DNA from: Sodalis sp. dw_96
GTDB taxonomy: Bacteria > Pseudomonadota > Gammaproteobacteria > Enterobacterales > Enterobacteriaceae
Assembly: GCF_018449575.1 (NCBI RefSeq)
Contig: NZ_JAAVUT010000001.1
Coordinates: 62,001-126,000 of the forward strand
Reading direction: 5' to 3'
Length of the DNA: 64,000 nt
This document shows positions 18,584 through 27,515 of the stretch, piece after piece. The position numbers were made by a program, and so were the translations under genes. A model generated the notes under the pieces. It did not search any database, had not been told where the DNA came from, and saw only the letters and a program-made list of their open reading frames with translations. How positions within the stretch are numbered: position 1 is the stretch's first letter; each line of letters starts with the position of its first letter.

Positions 18584-19435
18584 TTAAAGATCGCGTTCTT
18601 TCAGCGCCCGCTGGCGATCGTAATATTCATTTTCAGCGGCAATGATTTCGTCGAGCAGCGAATCCACATCGGCTTTATGCGTTTCTTCGGCGAATTTTCC
18701 GGTCAGAATGGTTTCCGGGGTCAATTTACCGTCTTCATACAGCGCCCAGATTTCTTTCCCATAGCGGGTTTCCAGCAACTTCGGCGCGAACTGGCCGTAG
18801 TATCCGGTTATGTTGTTGACATCGCGCTCAAACATCTTTCCTGCATGGTTATTTGCCGCGGCATCGACGGCCTGCGGCAGGTCGATAATCACCGGGCCTT
18901 CGGCATCCATCAGCACGTTGAATTCCGATAGATCCCCGTGCACGATACCCACGCATAGCATGCGCACGATATTGCGGATCATGGTGTCAAAACCGACTAT
19001 CGCTTCTTCTTCTGTCAGAATCACATCGCTAAGACGCGGCGCAACCAGGCCGTCGGCATCGGTGATAAGCTCCATCAGCAGCACGCCATCCAGGCAAATG
19101 TACGGCTGCGGCACGCGCACACCGGCATCCGCCAGACGGAACAGGGCATCGACTTCCGCCGTCTGCCAGGACTCTTCCTGCTGCTTGCGTCCGAATTTTG
19201 AGCCTTTTTCCATCGCGCGCGCGTTGCGGCTGTTACGGACCTTGCGACCTTCCTGATACTGCACGGCCTGCTTGAAGCTGCGCTGTGTCACTTCTTTGTA
19301 AACTTTAGCGCAACGAATCTCTTCACCGCAGATTACGGTGTATACGTCGGCTTCTTTGCCGCTTTTCAGTCGACGGACCACATTGTCTATCAGACCGTCA
19401 TCCACCAGAGGTTGGATTCTATTTGGAATTTTCAT
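18584..19435 (-). CDS. RIO-family serine protein kinase
   Basis: A 283-residue kinase of the RIO1 type found in some bacteria. Kinase landmarks are LKSGKEADVYTV (nucleotide-binding loop), CAKVYKEVTQRSFK (catalytic Lys), VHGDLSEFNVLM (catalytic loop HGDLSxxN) and VIIDLPQAVD (metal-binding Asp). Eukaryotic and archaeal RIO kinases act in small-subunit ribosome maturation; the bacterial role is not settled. It is monocistronic. Confidence 0.9.
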   Translation of the reverse strand: MKIPNRIQPLVDDGLIDNVVRRLKSGKEADVYTVICGEEIRCAKVYKEVTQRSFKQAVQYQEGRKVRNSRNARAMEKGSKFGRKQQEESWQTAEVDALFRLADAGVRVPQPYICLDGVLLMELITDADGLVAPRLSDVILTEEEAIVGFDTMIRNIVRMLCVGIVHGDLSEFNVLMDAEGPVIIDLPQAVDAAANNHAGKMFERDVNNITGYYGQFAPKLLETRYGKEIWALYEDGKLTPETILTGKFAEETHKADVDSLLDEIIAAENEYYDRQRALKERDL

Positions 19436-19856
19436 GCAGCCTTGTACCTTATTTCAGCGCGGGAGGGAATAACTTGCGCAAAATTTTTGCGGTACAAGTT
19501 CTCTCGTGTAGCACTGATGAGTACCATTATCCTTTATCTCGCGTTGCCCTGATGGTTTCTATTATGCCACAATATTTATTGCAGCTGGGCGTTATGCGGC
19601 GCAAAAGTAGGGTGACATGTGAAGAACAGGTATACGAAATGACGCTCCCGCCCGCCGCCGGGCTAGGCTGGGGGTAGGGTGGGCAGCCGCTGGGTGATTT
19701 GACTGCCGATCGGGTCGGCATGATCCTCCTGGCTGAAATGGCTGCCTGGTCAGAGGGGGCGGACGAAGTCCTTTAATTGAATTTGCGGCCTAGCGGCACG
19801 CACAGGCGAAATGAATGTCCCTGGGTCGGCCCTACACCCGTCGGTTGTTGGTAATA
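19436..19856. other. Intergenic region without recognised features
   Basis: About 420 bp between the RIO kinase start and the YhcH-like gene end. Short open frames on both strands have no family signature, no ribosome-binding site and no continuity with neighbours. A G/C-rich stretch around 19650-19680 could form local structure. The left part should hold the kinase promoter. Confidence 0.4.
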
Positions 19857-20330
19857 TCAGGCATCCAGCAGATAGCGGGCAATCTTCACCACGATTTTAC
19901 GAATCGGCGCTGGCTGCGTCAGCGTGGACATCGGACGGTGCAATTCTCCCGGAAACAGCAGCGCGATGTTCCCCGGCGTCAGGCTCAGCAGCGTTTCGTC
20001 GCTGAATCCCTCATACAGGCCGAAATCCTTTTCCTGGTCAAAATCCGTGCTGGGACGCTGCCCCTGGTGGCTGGTGGCCGCGCCGATAATTTCCCGGCCC
20101 TCAAGCAGAATATGCAGGTCGATATAGTGACGATGCAGTTCCGGCTGCTGTTCAGCCAGCATTTTGGTGCGGGCGATAATGTGGTTGAGATAAATATCCC
20201 GTCCCTCGATTTCCGCTTCCCCCGCCGGCAAGTTTGCGAGATCCAGCGTGCTGATGACTCGCAGGGTACGGCGGATTATCGGGTGATAAAGAGAGTTTTC
20301 CGTCGCCGACGTCAGTTCATCTAAAATCAT
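19857..20330 (-). CDS. YhcH/YjgK/YiaL-family protein (DUF386)
   Basis: 157 residues starting at ATG 20330, where similarity to the family begins. The cupin-like signature is visible: NHIIARTKMLAEQQPELHRHYIDLH with its metal-binding histidines, and later LLFPGELHRPM. Family members (YhcH, YiaL, TabA) cluster with sugar-acid and sialic-acid catabolism genes and probably act on sugar or sugar-acid isomers. It follows idnO by about 150 bp on the same strand, so it probably belongs to the same gluconate/idonate operon. Confidence 0.85.
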   Translation of the reverse strand: MILDELTSATENSLYHPIIRRTLRVISTLDLANLPAGEAEIEGRDIYLNHIIARTKMLAEQQPELHRHYIDLHILLEGREIIGAATSHQGQRPSTDFDQEKDFGLYEGFSDETLLSLTPGNIALLFPGELHRPMSTLTQPAPIRKIVVKIARYLLDA

Positions 20331-20481
20331 AATTGACTCAATAGCCTCTGTCTGTTCCGGCGCACCGGCTAAAGGCCGGCACCTGCGCCCACTGGCCGGC
20401 GCGGCGGTCAACCACCGCTTGCGCCGTGGTGTTGATATTGATTGCGATCCGCACGGACCACCTGTGTAAACTGCGCCGGTC

Positions 20482-21246
20482 TTAAACCGCCACCACCATA
20501 CCGCCATCCACGAACAATAAATGTCCGTTGACGAAGTCCGATCCCTGGGAGGACAAAAATACCGCCGCACCTACCAATTCCTCCGGGTTGCCCCAGCGGG
20601 CCGCAGGGGTTCTTTTGCATAGCCAATCGGTAAACGGCTGGTCTTCCACCAGCGCTTTGGTCATGTCGGTTTTGAAATAACCCGGCGCGATACCGTTGAC
20701 CTGGATATTATGCCGGGCCAGCTCAACGCACATGCCGCGTGTCAGCATTTTTACCGCTCCTTTGGACGCGGCGTAAGGCGTGATAGTGTCCCGGCCTAAT
20801 TCGCTCTGCATGGAGCAAATATTGATAATTTTTCCGCGCTGTCTTTTTACCATAAAACGCGCCACTGCCTGTGACACCAAAAATACTGATTTTTGATTCA
20901 CGGAAATAACGTCGTCCCAATCTTTTTCCGGAAATTCTGTAAACGGATGACGACGCTGAATGCCGGCGTTATTGATTAAAATATCAATGGCACCAATGGT
21001 ATTTTCAATGTGTTCTATTGCATTATTCACCTCTTGGTGGCTGGTGACGTTAAATGCCTGGGCGTAGGCGATATAACCTTCGTCGCGCAGTCGAGCGGCG
21101 GCATTTTCCGCCCGATCGGCGGTAATATCATTGATAATGATCTCTGCGCCGTATTCCGCCAAGCCTTCGGCCATGAGAAATCCTATACCCTGTGCCGATC
21201 CGGTAATTAAAACTTTTTTACCTTTTAATGAAAATAAGTTTTTCAT
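20482..21246 (-). CDS. idnO: IdnO, gluconate 5-dehydrogenase (5-keto-D-gluconate reductase)
   Basis: A 254-residue SDR very close to E. coli IdnO. Shared stretches include ITGSAQGIGFL (cofactor site), NNAGIQRRHPFTEFPE, ICSMQSELGRDTITPYAASK (Ser and YxxxK) and the end NGHLLFVDGGM. It interconverts 5-ketogluconate and gluconate in the cytoplasm. It is divergent from an IdnR/GntR-like LacI regulator across 477 bp that carry a GTTACCCGTAAC operator and a CRP site, so induction by sugar acids under catabolite control is likely. Confidence 0.92.
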   Translation of the reverse strand: MKNLFSLKGKKVLITGSAQGIGFLMAEGLAEYGAEIIINDITADRAENAAARLRDEGYIAYAQAFNVTSHQEVNNAIEHIENTIGAIDILINNAGIQRRHPFTEFPEKDWDDVISVNQKSVFLVSQAVARFMVKRQRGKIINICSMQSELGRDTITPYAASKGAVKMLTRGMCVELARHNIQVNGIAPGYFKTDMTKALVEDQPFTDWLCKRTPAARWGNPEELVGAAVFLSSQGSDFVNGHLLFVDGGMVVAV

Positions 21247-21455
21247 GGAGTAATCCTGCCAGCCAAATCAATAGTGTTTTTTCAAAAATGAAATTACCTA
21301 TCCCGCCCGAATAATTTCCACGGGATAATGCCGGCGGTGTATACCGCCCCGGTAAACCTTCAGCAAAAACGAATTTTCCTTCTATCGCTAACGAGCTACC
21401 GGATAAGTCGTCTTGGAAACTGAGTGTTATCAGAACGTTTTAGCGCCTGCTAAAC

Positions 21456-21471
21456 TGTGATCAAGATCACT
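21456..21471. promoter_or_regulatory. CRP-type site upstream of idnO
   Basis: TGTGATCAAGATCACT: an exact TGTGA, a 6-bp spacer and TCACT (one mismatch to TCACA). It lies about 210 bp upstream of the idnO start, in the divergent gap shared with the LacI-family regulator. Confidence 0.65.
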
Positions 21472-21493
21472 TAAGTACATGTTACTAAAAGCT

Positions 21494-21505
21494 GTTACCC
21501 GTAAC
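21494..21505. promoter_or_regulatory. GntR/IdnR-type operator in the idnO/regulator gap
   Basis: GTTACCCGTAAC is a perfect inverted repeat of GTTAC around a CC centre. It is the core of the operator recognised by the E. coli gluconate regulators GntR and IdnR. It is 25 bp from the CRP-type site. A further GTTAC half-site (ATGTTACT) is at about 21479-21486. Confidence 0.7.
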
Positions 21506-21723
21506 GTGATCCGGTAGGCGGATACCCGACGTCGCGGGAGGTTTTTGACACTGGAGAGATATTTATTGTGGATAGTTATGATGATAATTCATTGATATAT
21601 ATATAATTTTTAATTATACACTTACGATGTTATCGAATCAATCAAACGTAACGCTATTTTCATCAGCGTCATTAACAGTGCATAATTCACCATTAACCAC
21701 CGCCCCTGCCAAAGGTTTGCCCC

Positions 21724-22716
21724 ATGAAAGCTCAGCGTGTCACGCTTCAGGATATTGCGCAGCTCGCTGGCGTGACGAAAATGACCGTCAGTCGCTACCT
21801 GCGCACCCCGGATAAAGTGGCGCCCGACACGGCCATCCGCATTGCGCAGGTGATGGAGGAAGTGAATTATAACGTCGATCCCGATAATATGATCTACGCC
21901 GCCGCGCATAATCCGCGTATCGGCATCTTGATTCCCTCGTTTAATAATCAGATTTTTTCCGATTTGCTGGCCGGTATTGAATCGGTGACCTCCAGCCAAG
22001 GCTACCAAACCCTGGTGGTTAACTATGACTATAATAATGAGCGGGAAGAAGGGCAGATTATCCATTTGTTGTCCTGCCACCTTTCCGGCCTGATCCTGAC
22101 GGAATCGGTACACACTCTGCGTGCCGATAAGTACTTGAATGCCGCGGATATTCCTATCGCCCAGCTGATGGATATTGATCCGCAGCCCAATCGCATTATG
22201 GTGGGTTTCGATAACGTCCAGGCGGCGTTTGATATGACCTCAACCCTGTTGGCCAGCGGTAAACGGAATATTGTCTATTTTGGCTCCATGTCGGACGTGC
22301 GCGACCAGAAGCGCTACCGGGGCTACTCCAAGGCGATGGAGGATGCGGGCCTGACCCCGCGCAATATTTCTCCCAATACCCTGTCGTCGGTGTCCATAGG
22401 CGCCGGTATGTTATCGCTGGCTCGGCAGATGTATCCATTAACGGACGGTATCTTTTGCACCAATGACGATATCGCGGTGGGGGTATTGCAAGAGTGCCTG
22501 CGTTTGCAGATTGCCGTGCCGGCGAAAATGGCCATATCCGGTTTTCACGGGCTGGATATCGGTTTGGTGACCACGCCGTCGCTGGCAAGCGTCATTACCC
22601 CCCGCTTTGAAATGGGCAAAGTGGCAGCCGAGATTTTACTGAAAAAAATTAAACGGATACCCACCATCGAACACGTCGATTTGCACTATCGCATCTCCTT
22701 GGGCGGCACGCTTTAG
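21724..22716 (+). CDS. LacI-family regulator, IdnR/GntR-like
   Basis: A 330-residue LacI-type regulator. The N-terminal DNA-binding helix-turn-helix reads VTLQDIAQLAGVTKMTVSRY with a hinge after it. The periplasmic-binding-like core has GILIPSFNNQIFSDLLAGIE, GFDNVQAAFDM, FCTNDDIAVG and SLASVITPRFEMG, all as in IdnR and GntR. It probably binds the GTTACCCGTAAC site upstream of its own start and controls the divergent idnO operon; a second, weaker site precedes the next gene downstream. Confidence 0.88.
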   Translation: MKAQRVTLQDIAQLAGVTKMTVSRYLRTPDKVAPDTAIRIAQVMEEVNYNVDPDNMIYAAAHNPRIGILIPSFNNQIFSDLLAGIESVTSSQGYQTLVVNYDYNNEREEGQIIHLLSCHLSGLILTESVHTLRADKYLNAADIPIAQLMDIDPQPNRIMVGFDNVQAAFDMTSTLLASGKRNIVYFGSMSDVRDQKRYRGYSKAMEDAGLTPRNISPNTLSSVSIGAGMLSLARQMYPLTDGIFCTNDDIAVGVLQECLRLQIAVPAKMAISGFHGLDIGLVTTPSLASVITPRFEMGKVAAEILLKKIKRIPTIEHVDLHYRISLGGTL

Positions 22717-22730
22717 CCGCTGCCGATCAC

Positions 22731-22742
22731 GTTGCAAGTAAC
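22731..22742. promoter_or_regulatory. Second IdnR/GntR-like operator candidate
   Basis: GTTGCAAGTAAC resembles GTTACCCGTAAC (one half-site exact, one with a single change). It is about 95 bp upstream of the 2-hydroxyacid dehydrogenase gene, just after the regulator's stop. It suggests that this downstream gene belongs to the same regulon. Confidence 0.45.
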
Positions 22743-22837
22743 ATGTTTTGTTAACATAATTTAAAGAGATCTCCATCACAAAATAAAGCATCGAAAACAG
22801 GCTTGATTACGTCATCTTATTTATCAGGTGATTAATC

Positions 22838-23788
22838 ATGAACAATGTGGATACTGAGGCGGTCCTTATCCTGGCCCCGGTGAAAGATGAGCTTATGGAA
22901 AAACTGGCTGCCCATTACCGGGTCTATAAGCTGTTTGAATGTGAGGATACGGCGGCATTCCTGGCGAAACGGGGTAACGAGATCAAGGGTATTGTAACCC
23001 GTGGCGATATCGGTGTGCGCAACGCGGTGCTGGACATGCTGCCCGGACTTGAAATTATCGCTATTTACGGCGTCGGCACCGATGCGGTCGATCTGGAATA
23101 TACTCGCGGTCGCGGCATAATCGTTACCACCACCCCCGGCGTGCTCACCGACGACGTGGCCGATATGGCCATGGGGCTGTTGCTGGCCGCCTCGCGCCGC
23201 CTATGCCAGGGCGATAGCTTTGTTCGGGCCGGCAAATGGCCCCACGGCAGTATGCCGCTATCCTCGAAGGTCAGCGGCAAAAAGCTGGGCATCTTCGGCA
23301 TGGGGCGCATCGGCCAGGCCATCGCCCGTCGGGCTGCCGGTTTCGATATGCAGATCACCTACACCGACCGGCAGCGGTTCGATCACCTGCCATACGATTT
23401 TTTGCCCGATCTGCCCAGCCTGGCGGCGGCCAATGATTTCCTGATCGTAGCGATTTCCGGCGATCAAAGCAGCGTCGGCATCATCAATAGATCCATATTC
23501 GCGCTGATGCCCGCGCATGCACTGCTGATTAACATCGCCCGTGGCACGCTGGTGAATCAAGACGATTTAATCGATGCGCTGCGCGATAAACAGATTGGCG
23601 GCGCCGCGCTGGACGTGTTTGCTGACGAACCGCATGTCCCCCGGGATTTGATCGATCTGGACATTGTGGTGCTGCAACCGCATGTGGCCAGCGCCACGGT
23701 GGAAACCCGCATCCGGATGAGCGATATCGTCTATGCCAATATCGAGGCTCATTTCAGCGGGCGCCCGGCGCCCACCGCCATCAGTTAA
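22838..23788 (+). CDS. D-isomer-specific 2-hydroxyacid dehydrogenase
   Basis: A 316-residue NAD(P)H-dependent 2-ketoacid reductase. The Rossmann motif is GIFGMGRIGQAIARR near residue 150. The catalytic triad appears as NIARGTLV (Arg), DEPHVP (Glu) and LQPHVAS (His). It resembles the GhrB/hydroxypyruvate-reductase branch, which also reduces 2-ketogluconate. Placement beside idnO, a GntR-like operator and a sugar-acid transporter supports a 2-keto-sugar-acid reductase. A terminator-like hairpin follows. Confidence 0.85.
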   Translation: MNNVDTEAVLILAPVKDELMEKLAAHYRVYKLFECEDTAAFLAKRGNEIKGIVTRGDIGVRNAVLDMLPGLEIIAIYGVGTDAVDLEYTRGRGIIVTTTPGVLTDDVADMAMGLLLAASRRLCQGDSFVRAGKWPHGSMPLSSKVSGKKLGIFGMGRIGQAIARRAAGFDMQITYTDRQRFDHLPYDFLPDLPSLAAANDFLIVAISGDQSSVGIINRSIFALMPAHALLINIARGTLVNQDDLIDALRDKQIGGAALDVFADEPHVPRDLIDLDIVVLQPHVASATVETRIRMSDIVYANIEAHFSGRPAPTAIS

Positions 23789-23922
23789 TAAGCTATTGAC
23801 GCAGGGTGCCGGCAACGATCCTCTATAGTGACCTGATGATCAGCTCATCGCACCGGTAAGGTCATGAGCCTTTATTCCCTTATTCAACGGGCCTGGCGAT
23901 CGCCGGCCATAGGTTTCCTTAT

Positions 23923-23949
23923 GCCTGATCCGGGCTCGACGGACCAGGC
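23923..23949 (+). terminator. Terminator-like hairpin just before the MFS gene
   Basis: A 10-bp stem with one mismatch (GCCTGATCCG / CGGACCAGGC), a 7-base loop, then TATTTTT. It ends only about 24 bp before the ATG of the transporter at 23974. A second GC-rich palindrome around GGCGATCGCC lies about 25 bp upstream. The position suggests either termination after the dehydrogenase with partial read-through, or attenuation of the transporter. Confidence 0.65.
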
Positions 23950-23973
23950 TATTTTTGATGAGGCGAGTTATTT

Positions 23974-25287
23974 ATGGATACTAAAATCCCCAATGCCCGC
24001 TGGTTACGCGTTATTGTACCGATATTAATTGCCTGTATTATTTCTTTTATGGACAGGGTTAATATCAGTTTTGCGCTGCCGGGCGGGATGGAAAGCGATC
24101 TGGGTATTACCAGCCAAATGGCGGGCTTGGCCAGCGGTATTTTCTTTATCGGCTATCTGTTTTTACAAGTCCCGGGCGGACGGACCGCCGTTAATGGCAG
24201 CGGCCGGAAATTCATCGCTTGCTCCCTTACCGCTTGGGCGGTGGTATCCATCTCAACCGGATTTGTCACCAACCATTATCAGTTGCTGGTATTACGGTTT
24301 ATTCTCGGGGTTTCCGAGGGCGGTATGCTGCCGGTGGTATTAACCATGGTCAGCAACTGGTTCCCGGAAAAAGAGATCGGTCGCGCCAACGCCTTTGTCA
24401 TGATGTTCGCCCCCATCGGCGGCATGTTTACCGCACCGGTGTCGGGTTATATTATTAACGTCCTGGACTGGCGCTGGCTGTTTATTCTTGAAGGCCTGCT
24501 GTCAATCGTGGTGCTTACCCTGTGGTGGTTCCTGATAAGCGATCGTCCGCAGGAAGCGAAGTGGCTGTCAGCCACCGAACGGGATTATCTGGTGGGGGAG
24601 CTGGCGCGGGAAAAGGCTGCGCGCAGCCTGGATAAAGCGGTATCCAAGGCGCCGCTGGCCGACGTTTTCCGTAATAAAGGGTTGGTAAAATTAGTACTGC
24701 TGAATTTCTTTTACCAGACCGGAGATTATGGCTATACCCTGTGGCTGCCGACGATTTTGAAAAACCTGACCGGCGCGAATATGGCTTCGGTGGGCTTATT
24801 GGCCATCCTGCCGTTTGTGGCGACCATTCTGGGCATTTATGTTATTTCTTTCCTGTCGGATAAAACCGGTAAACGCCGTGCCTTTATCATGCTGTCATTA
24901 TTTTGTTTTGCCGCCGGTCTGCTGGCTTCGGTGCTGTTTCGGCAAAATGTACCGGCATCTTATATGTCCCTGGTGATTTGCGGTTTCTTCCTCAAGGCGG
25001 CCACCAGTCCCTTCTGGAGTATTCCCGGCCGGATTGCGGCGCCGGAAGTGGCGGGCAGCGCGCGCGGGGTGATCAATGGCTTGGGTAATTTGGGCGGCTT
25101 CTGCGGGCCTTATATCGTCGGCGTGATGATCTATTTCTACGGCCAGAGCGTGGCGGTGTGCGTATTGGCCGGTTCGTTGACCATTGCCGGTCTGATCACC
25201 CTTTGGTTGCCTAAGGAATGCGATCCGGATTCCAGCCGGGTAGAAAATATCCCCCTGGATACTTTGAACAGTATTAAACGGTCGTAA
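23974..25287 (+). CDS. MFS sugar-acid transporter (anion:cation symporter family)
   Basis: A 437-residue, 12-helix inner-membrane transporter. Helix 1 has the family's SFMDRVNISFALPGG. Further marks are ASGIFFIGYLFLQVPGG, LGVSEGGMLPVVLTMVSNWFP after helix 4, and SDRPQEAKWL at the end of the first half. The family imports hexuronates, galactonate, tartrate and similar acids; the substrate here is not fixed by sequence. The gene is preceded by a hairpin and GAGGCGAG. It fits uptake for the adjacent ketogluconate enzymes. Confidence 0.82.
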   Translation: MDTKIPNARWLRVIVPILIACIISFMDRVNISFALPGGMESDLGITSQMAGLASGIFFIGYLFLQVPGGRTAVNGSGRKFIACSLTAWAVVSISTGFVTNHYQLLVLRFILGVSEGGMLPVVLTMVSNWFPEKEIGRANAFVMMFAPIGGMFTAPVSGYIINVLDWRWLFILEGLLSIVVLTLWWFLISDRPQEAKWLSATERDYLVGELAREKAARSLDKAVSKAPLADVFRNKGLVKLVLLNFFYQTGDYGYTLWLPTILKNLTGANMASVGLLAILPFVATILGIYVISFLSDKTGKRRAFIMLSLFCFAAGLLASVLFRQNVPASYMSLVICGFFLKAATSPFWSIPGRIAAPEVAGSARGVINGLGNLGGFCGPYIVGVMIYFYGQSVAVCVLAGSLTIAGLITLWLPKECDPDSSRVENIPLDTLNSIKRS

Positions 25288-25350
25288 GCGCACTGCGGGT
25301 TAGCGACATATCGCTGCGCCGGCCTTCATAAACACACTCCCCGGCGAACC

Positions 25351-25413
25351 GCACCGGCCAAAATCAACGGAATTATCCATCATCCATTTTGATGGTGAAT
25401 TCAGGGCCGGTGC
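25351..25413. repeat. 63-bp imperfect inverted repeat between convergent genes
   Basis: Ends GCACCGGCC / GGCCGGTGC are perfect complements. The interior repeats the symmetry imperfectly (GAATTATCCATC against GATGGTGAATTC) around ATCCATTTT. It lies where the rightward transporter gene and the leftward uronate dehydrogenase gene converge, and may be a bidirectional terminator or an intergenic repeat element. Confidence 0.5.
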
Positions 25414-26231
25414 TACCCACTGCGTGAAGTCTTTCCCCGCTCGCCGGGGGGCGTATAATTCATCAATGCAAAGCTTCCGCCTTGATACTGTGGATTTTCA
25501 GTCAAAGTGCGTGATGCCAGTGCGGTGATTTCCGCGGCATACTGTTCGGCATTATCCTGGGCGTGGAATCCCAATCGTTCCGCTGCCGAGTTATCCCAAT
25601 AGGTGCGGCTATTATCGGACACCCCCCAGACGATACAAAACCCGACCTCCTCGGCCGTAATACAACAAGATAACAAGCGTAATAGATCGTCCTCGGATAG
25701 CCACGTGCTGAGGTGCCTGACTTCAGTCGGTTTAGGGATGCAACTACCGATACGGATGCAGATGGTTTCAACGCCATGTTTATCCCAGTACATACGCGCC
25801 AGGGCTTCGCCCCACACTTTGCTTAATCCATAAAACCCGTCTGGTCGTACGGCGCAGTGGATATCCAGCTTCTCATCAACGGGATACATACCGATGGCAT
25901 GATTAGAACTGGCAAATACAACGCGTTTGACATGGTGACGACGCACACCTTCATATATCGCCGCCAGGGCGGTCAAATTATTGTCAATAATGCCCGCCAA
26001 AGGGCCCTCAACGCTGCTGCCGGCGAAATGCAGAAGGATATCAACCCCTTTGAGCAAACGGTCCACTACCAGGGGATCACGTAAATCACCGCACATGACA
26101 TCTTCATTCGCTGCAAAAGGTTTAGGACATTTATGGCCGCCCGCAGATCGCAATTCGACCCCCTGGCGCAGAAGTTCAGGACGTATCACCTTGCCGAGAT
26201 TGCCGCTGGCACCGCTCAGAGCAATTTTCAT
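25413..26231 (-). CDS. Uronate dehydrogenase-like NAD-dependent oxidoreductase
   Basis: A 272-residue extended SDR resembling bacterial uronate dehydrogenase (Udh), which oxidises glucuronate or galacturonate to the aldarolactone. Marks are the N-terminal SGASGNLGKVIRPEL (cofactor loop), VVFASSNHAIGMYP, FYGLSKVWGEALARMYWDK (YxxxK), IRIGSC and LSTWLSEDDLLRL. It ends with a C-terminal tail beyond the usual QGGxF segment. Together with GarL/GarR-like enzymes nearby it suggests an oxidative hexuronate route. Confidence 0.8.
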   Translation of the reverse strand: MKIALSGASGNLGKVIRPELLRQGVELRSAGGHKCPKPFAANEDVMCGDLRDPLVVDRLLKGVDILLHFAGSSVEGPLAGIIDNNLTALAAIYEGVRRHHVKRVVFASSNHAIGMYPVDEKLDIHCAVRPDGFYGLSKVWGEALARMYWDKHGVETICIRIGSCIPKPTEVRHLSTWLSEDDLLRLLSCCITAEEVGFCIVWGVSDNSRTYWDNSAAERLGFHAQDNAEQYAAEITALASRTLTENPQYQGGSFALMNYTPPGERGKTSRSG

Positions 26232-26297
26232 ATCATCTCCTTCGATGCCGGCGCATGCGATGCGGCAACTTCGCTCCGCATCGCCATGCGGGTACTG

Positions 26298-26489
26298 TCA
26301 ATGATGCGTTTGCCGCAACCGTCTTAATGCGCCCAATAAATGCACATCTTTAGCATAAGCTGCGGTAAAGGCCATGACAATATCGGCATACTGAAGTTGC
26401 GACCGGCCCATATTATTATCCCCGGCGGCGTCAACGGCAAACCTACGCCAATGACTTAGCGGGAGTTGGCCTTCTCCAGTCCTTCCCAC
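26298..26489 (-). pseudogene. Unidentified short coding remnant
   Basis: A 63-codon minus-strand frame between the uronate dehydrogenase-like gene and uxuA, overlapping the end of uxuA in another frame. Its last part (QYADIVMAFTAAYAKDVHLLG) looks like real protein sequence, but it has no start with a ribosome-binding site. I cannot assign it. It may be the tail of a deleted gene or a chance frame. Confidence 0.25.
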
Positions 26490-27502
26490 AGCCCTTGCAT
26501 ATACATAATGCCCATGGCCCGGTCATGCAGGCCGTAGCCCGGCACGCCCGTTTCGCCCCAAATCATGCGTCCGTGATCCGGGCGGATATATCCCTGGTAT
26601 TTGGCATCATAAAGCGCGGCCATAATGGCCCCCATATCCAGCGAACCACAGGCGCTGGGATGGGCCGATTCATAGAAATCGCCATTACTGCTGACCTTCA
26701 CATTGCGGAAATGGACAAAATGCACCCGGTCACGAGCGGCAAACTCATTGATAATATCGGGCAGGTTATTGCGCACATCACAGCCCAGGGAACCCGTGCA
26801 AACCGTCAGTCCGTTGGTGGGATCGTCGATAATATCCAGCAGGCGACGGTGATCGTCGATGTTCTTAAGAATACGCGGCAGACCAAATATTTTGCGCGGC
26901 GGATCGTCGGAGTGCAGGGCCAGTTTCAGCCCCAGTGATTTAGCCACCGGGATCACTTTTTGCAGGAAATATTCCAGATGTTGCCAGAGCTTTTCCTCAT
27001 CCACGTTTGCATAATCGGCTAACAATCGCTGGAGTTGCGCCGGCGCATACTTGGCGCCCCAGCCCGGCAGTTCGATACCTTGGCGGGGATCGATGGCATC
27101 GATGGTGGCGCTGTCGAAGGCGAGGGTATTTGAGCCGTCCGGCAGGGGATAGGCCAGGTTGGTGCGGGTCCAGTCAAATACCGGCATAAAGTTATAACAG
27201 ATAATCTTGATGCCGCAGCGGGCCAATATGTGTAAATTTTCGCAATACTCGGCAATCAGCCGGTCGCGGCCGGGTTTGCCCAGCTTGATATCTTCATGGA
27301 TGCGAAAACTGTCCACCACGTCAAATTTCAGCCCGTGCGCGGCGGCTTGGCGCTTGATATCCAGCAGGCTCTCCTCCGGCCAGACGGTGCCCAGCGGCTG
27401 TTTGTACAGGGATGAAACAATACCGTAAAGACCGGGGATCTGGCTGATATATTGCAGAGAAACCGGATCTTCCTGGCCGTGCCAACGAAAAATAATTTTC
27501 AT
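26456..27502 (-). CDS. uxuA: Mannonate dehydratase, UxuA family
   Basis: 348 residues from ATG 27502, which follows GGAGG at ideal spacing; the frame is open 33 codons further upstream but into non-family sequence. UxuA dehydrates D-mannonate to 2-keto-3-deoxygluconate. Landmarks are MKIIFRWHGQEDPVSLQYI at the start, YNFMPVFDWTRT, LALHSDDPPRKIFGLPRI with metal-binding residues, and RPDHGRMIWGE near the end. It is shorter than the ~394-residue E. coli enzyme, as in other short members. It is the last gene of a leftward operon coming from the IlvD/Edd gene. Confidence 0.9.
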   Translation of the reverse strand: MKIIFRWHGQEDPVSLQYISQIPGLYGIVSSLYKQPLGTVWPEESLLDIKRQAAAHGLKFDVVDSFRIHEDIKLGKPGRDRLIAEYCENLHILARCGIKIICYNFMPVFDWTRTNLAYPLPDGSNTLAFDSATIDAIDPRQGIELPGWGAKYAPAQLQRLLADYANVDEEKLWQHLEYFLQKVIPVAKSLGLKLALHSDDPPRKIFGLPRILKNIDDHRRLLDIIDDPTNGLTVCTGSLGCDVRNNLPDIINEFAARDRVHFVHFRNVKVSSNGDFYESAHPSACGSLDMGAIMAALYDAKYQGYIRPDHGRMIWGETGVPGYGLHDRAMGIMYMQGLWEGLEKANSR

Positions 27503-27515
27503 GATAACCTCCGGG

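Noticed and set aside
25413-26231. Reading the epimerase-like gene as a UDP-sugar epimerase.
   Set aside because: The SSNHAIG, YGLSKVWGE and LSTWLSEDD segments fit uronate dehydrogenase better, as does the sugar-acid context.
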